A stretch of 7,275 nucleotides of DNA from the NCBI GenBank assembly GCA_946623775.1, contig CAMORJ010000075.1, forward strand, positions 1-7,275, written 5' to 3'. A program made the position numbers and the translations under genes. This DNA is from an uncultured Bacillota bacterium. GTDB lineage: Bacteria > Bacillota_I > Bacilli_A > RFN20 > CAG-826. Below the pieces are notes generated by a model, which saw only the letters and a program-made list of their open reading frames with translations, searched no databases and was not told where the DNA came from. Shown one piece after another: positions 6,636 to 7,275 of this stretch; within the stretch, counting starts at the first letter, position 1; each line of letters opens with the position of its first letter.

Positions 6636-6680
6636 CATTTTGTCTGCCGGCCCCCTCATCGGGCTCGGCAGATAAAATGA
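6635..6680. repeat. Long near-perfect hairpin in the divergent intergenic region
   Basis: The left arm TCATTTTGTCTGCCG (6635-6649) pairs with CGGCAGATAAAATGA (6666-6680) over 15 positions, with one G/T wobble. Inside, GCCC (6650-6653) pairs with GGGC (6661-6664), leaving a one-base T bulge at 6665 and a 7-base loop (6654-6660). On either strand the 5' arm begins T-rich, the 3' arm ends A-rich, and no U-tract follows, so it lacks terminator polarity. It would lie in the trmL leader if trmL is transcribed from further left, or just upstream of the operon promoter. Role unknown. Confidence 0.7.
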
Positions 6681-6689
6681 TATCGCCGC

Positions 6690-6704
6690 CGAGGCTATGC
6701 CTCG
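6690..6704 (+). repeat. Small perfect hairpin CGAGGC-TAT-GCCTCG in the trmL leader
   Basis: Six-base perfect GC-rich arms enclose a 3-base loop. The element ends directly before an in-frame ATG at 6705 and 33 bases before the preferred trmL start at 6738. Folding in mRNA would cover the region where a ribosome site for the 6705 ATG should be, which argues against that start. It might also influence trmL translation, but that is speculation. Confidence 0.5.
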
Positions 6705-6737
6705 ATGCAACCAAAGTGGTATAGTTTTCTAGAAAAA

Positions 6738-7217
6738 ATGAGCAAAATCCACATCGTACTGCACGAGCCGGAAATCCCCCAGAATACCGGCAACATCGCT
6801 AGGACGTGCGCCAGCATCGGGGCGACGCTCCATCTGATTAAGCCCTTGGGCTTCTCTTTGGATGACAAATACATGAAGAGGGCCGGCTTAGATTATTGGG
6901 ACGCATTGGAAGTCAAAGTCTACGAGAGCATCGAGGAATTCTATGCGAAAAACGCGGGTGCCGAAATCTATTATTTCAGCAAGAAGGCCCACCGCGTCTA
7001 TGCCGATATCCGATATCCCGAAGAGGTGTTCCTGCTGTTTGGGAAGGAAAGCGTCGGGCTTCCCGAAGAGATCCTCAAAGAGAACGAATCCCATGCCCTC
7101 CGATTGCCGATGAGGGAAGGATTGCGGTCGCTCAACCTATCGAACGCCGTGGCCATAGCCGCCTACGAAGTGCTTCGCCAAAACGGCTTCCAAGGCTTGG
7201 CGCTAGAAGCCGATTAG
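6738..7217 (+). CDS. trmL: tRNA (cytidine/uridine-34 2'-O)-methyltransferase TrmL (SPOUT family)
   Basis: This 159-residue protein belongs to the small SPOUT methyltransferases. TrmL uses S-adenosylmethionine to 2'-O-methylate the wobble nucleotide 34 of certain tRNA(Leu) species in the cytoplasm, acting as a dimer. The three family motifs are present: EPEIPQNTGNIART (10-23), LLFGKESVGLPEEI (99-112) and LRLPMREGLRSLNLSNAVAI (121-140), which form the knotted SAM-binding site. The length matches E. coli TrmL (157 residues), whose start MLNIVLYEPEIP aligns with MSKIHIVLHEPEIP here. That alignment is why ATG at 6738 is chosen over the in-frame ATG at 6705. The Shine-Dalgarno signal is poor for both starts: only an A-rich stretch precedes 6738, and a hairpin abuts 6705. 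The gene is divergent from the NRPS block, ends in its own terminator, and is probably an unrelated housekeeping neighbour. Confidence 0.95.
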   Translation: MSKIHIVLHEPEIPQNTGNIARTCASIGATLHLIKPLGFSLDDKYMKRAGLDYWDALEVKVYESIEEFYAKNAGAEIYYFSKKAHRVYADIRYPEEVFLLFGKESVGLPEEILKENESHALRLPMREGLRSLNLSNAVAIAAYEVLRQNGFQGLALEAD

Positions 7218-7262
7218 AAAAAAGCGGACATCGGAATACTTGCGATGCCCGCTTATTTTTTT
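7218..7262 (+). terminator. Intrinsic terminator after trmL
   Basis: AAGCGG-A-CATCG (7222-7233) pairs with CGATG-C-CCGCTT (7243-7254), with one A/C mismatch and a 9-base loop. It is followed by A and seven Ts (7256-7262). An A-run (7218-7223) precedes the stem, so a gene converging from the right could also use it. It begins directly after the trmL stop codon (7215-7217). Confidence 0.9.
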
Positions 7263-7275
7263 GGCGAAGCTTAGC

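Noticed and set aside
6635..6680. Long hairpin as a bidirectional terminator
   Set aside because: Neither strand has a U-tract after the stem, and the T-rich and A-rich arms are in the wrong order.
6705..6737. Upstream in-frame ATG of trmL adding 11 residues
   Set aside because: A hairpin abuts this ATG, no ribosome site is seen, and the TrmL family begins at the SKIHIVLHEPEIP segment after 6738.
1..7275. CRISPR array, tRNA, rRNA, insertion sequence or attachment site
   Set aside because: No regularly spaced repeats, RNA gene motifs, transposase or flanking direct repeats were seen; nearly all sequence is explained by the five genes.

Overview
The window reads as bacterial chromosome from a Bacillota-like (Firmicutes) organism. 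The evidence is a SpoIIE/RsbV-type partner switch, AGGAG-type Shine-Dalgarno sites and a standard intrinsic terminator. This placement is an inference; no rRNA or marker gene is present to fix the taxon. UGA ends the phosphatase gene and Trp is written TGG, so the standard code fits and a Mollicutes-type UGA=Trp code does not.

Layout. Positions 1-6464 are a compact minus-strand block of four genes, read right to left with gaps of 17, 16 and 3 bases. First comes a membrane protein that joins about eight N-terminal transmembrane segments to a SpoIIE/PP2C-type phosphatase and an RsbW-like HATPase kinase (4509-6464). Next is a 98-residue STAS anti-sigma-factor antagonist (4195-4491). Third is a 995-residue single-module NRPS-like enzyme of order adenylation - carrier - condensation (1191-4178). 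Last is a type-B carboxylesterase whose 3' end is cut off by the window edge (1-1187). The order and tight spacing look like one operon. A plausible minus-strand promoter (TATAAT, 17-base spacer, weak -35) lies at 6584-6612, with an operator-like palindrome just upstream. Two further inverted repeats lie in the roughly 110-base leader.

Positions 6465-6737 are a divergent intergenic region. It is AT-rich near the promoter and contains five inverted repeats, including a long near-perfect hairpin at 6635-6680 whose A/T polarity is wrong for a terminator. Positions 6738-7217 on the plus strand encode the tRNA 2'-O-methyltransferase TrmL, followed by a good intrinsic terminator (7218-7262).

How the genes may work together (inference): the membrane protein would sense a signal and set the phosphorylation state of the STAS protein, using its own kinase and phosphatase domains. 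No sigma factor is visible in the block. The genes downstream are biosynthetic: an NRPS-like enzyme that activates an acid, loads it on a carrier domain and probably condenses it with an acceptor, plus a hydrolase that could release, trim or modify the product. A partner switch genetically welded to a one-module NRPS and an esterase is the most interesting content of the window.
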